Made by a program: the position numbers and the translations under genes. From positions 1-7,055 of the forward strand of contig JAKOZM010000059.1 of the NCBI GenBank assembly GCA_029779995.1: 7,055 bases of DNA, written 5' to 3'. The notes below the pieces were generated by a model. It saw nothing but the letters and a program-made list of their open reading frames with translations, ran no database searches and was not told where the DNA came from. How positions within the stretch are numbered: position 1 is the first letter of the stretch; each line of letters starts with the position of its first letter. Source of the stretch: Actinomycetes bacterium (GTDB taxonomy: Bacteria; Actinomycetota; Actinomycetes; S36-B12; UBA10799). Positions 6,961 to 7,055 of this stretch are shown piece by piece.

Positions 6961-7055
6961 GTCAGGACCTTCTGCCCAAGGTCGACCGAGGCGAGTTCCA
7001 GGAGGTCTTCATCGAAGACCTCAACTGGCTTGCCCCCGACGTCAAACAGTCCGTC
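6957..7055 (+). CDS. N-terminus of next operon gene, possibly a restriction-type DNA methyltransferase
   Basis: GTG at 6957 overlaps the helicase stop (GTGA) and opens a frame of 33 codons that runs off the right edge. The visible protein starts MSQDLLPKVDRGEFQEV and continues FIEDLNWLAPD. The F-x3-F-I-x-D-L-x-W-x2-P pattern resembles the first residues of large Eco57I-type methyltransferase/restriction proteins, which commonly follow PLD-SNF2 helicases. Thirty-three residues are too few to assign function: no catalytic motif (such as NPPY) is in view. That it is a real, translationally coupled gene is well supported; its identity is not. Confidence 0.6.
   Translation, partial: MSQDLLPKVDRGEFQEVFIEDLNWLAPDVKQSV

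Noticed and set aside
3661..7055. Calling the operon DISARM outright
   Set aside because: Only a SNF2 helicase and a fused PLD domain are visible. DrmA, DrmB and a confirmed methylase are not in the window, so the name is not supported.

Overview
The window reads as accessory DNA from a high-GC actinobacterium. Coding stretches are strongly G/C-biased at third codon positions, GTG starts are common, and genes abut through 4-base GTGA overlaps. The transposase pair resembles the TnsA/TnsB-like proteins familiar from mycobacteria and their relatives. I cannot name a species. There are no rRNA or tRNA genes and no CRISPR array.

Left part (1-2794, minus strand): a two-gene transposition operon. 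A TnsA-like endonuclease gene (2018-2794, possibly starting at 2875) overlaps by four bases a TnsB-like DDE transposase gene that runs off the left edge (1-2021; 673 codons visible). The DDE triad is complete, with D(35)E spacing. Together they look like the strand-cleavage and strand-transfer subunits of a Tn7-like element. TnsC and targeting genes, if present, lie beyond position 1.

Middle (2795-3148): a divergent, non-coding 354-base region. It holds a good sigma70-type promoter for tnsA (TTGATC, 17 bases, TAGGCT), a hairpin-capable repeat in the tnsA leader, TGTCG-headed motifs that resemble transposon ends, and a near-perfect 19-base palindrome just upstream of the rightward operon. Two of the motifs, at 2967 (minus) and 3101 (plus), are similar and point away from each other. 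The tnsAB element may therefore end here and abut a second element, or a remnant of one.

Right part (3149-7055, plus strand): a tightly packed operon. It starts with a 165-residue protein of unknown function carrying a four-cysteine zinc-finger-like motif, possibly made from a leaderless mRNA. Next is a 1099-residue fusion of an N-terminal phospholipase-D-like nuclease domain with a SNF2-type helicase, all helicase motifs intact. The first 33 codons of a third gene overlap the helicase stop by four bases. Helicases of this PLD-SNF2 type often sit beside DNA methyltransferases in restriction or anti-phage loci. The most likely reading is the start of a defence or restriction-type operon next to a Tn7-like transposon, but the gene that would identify the system is cut off by the right edge.
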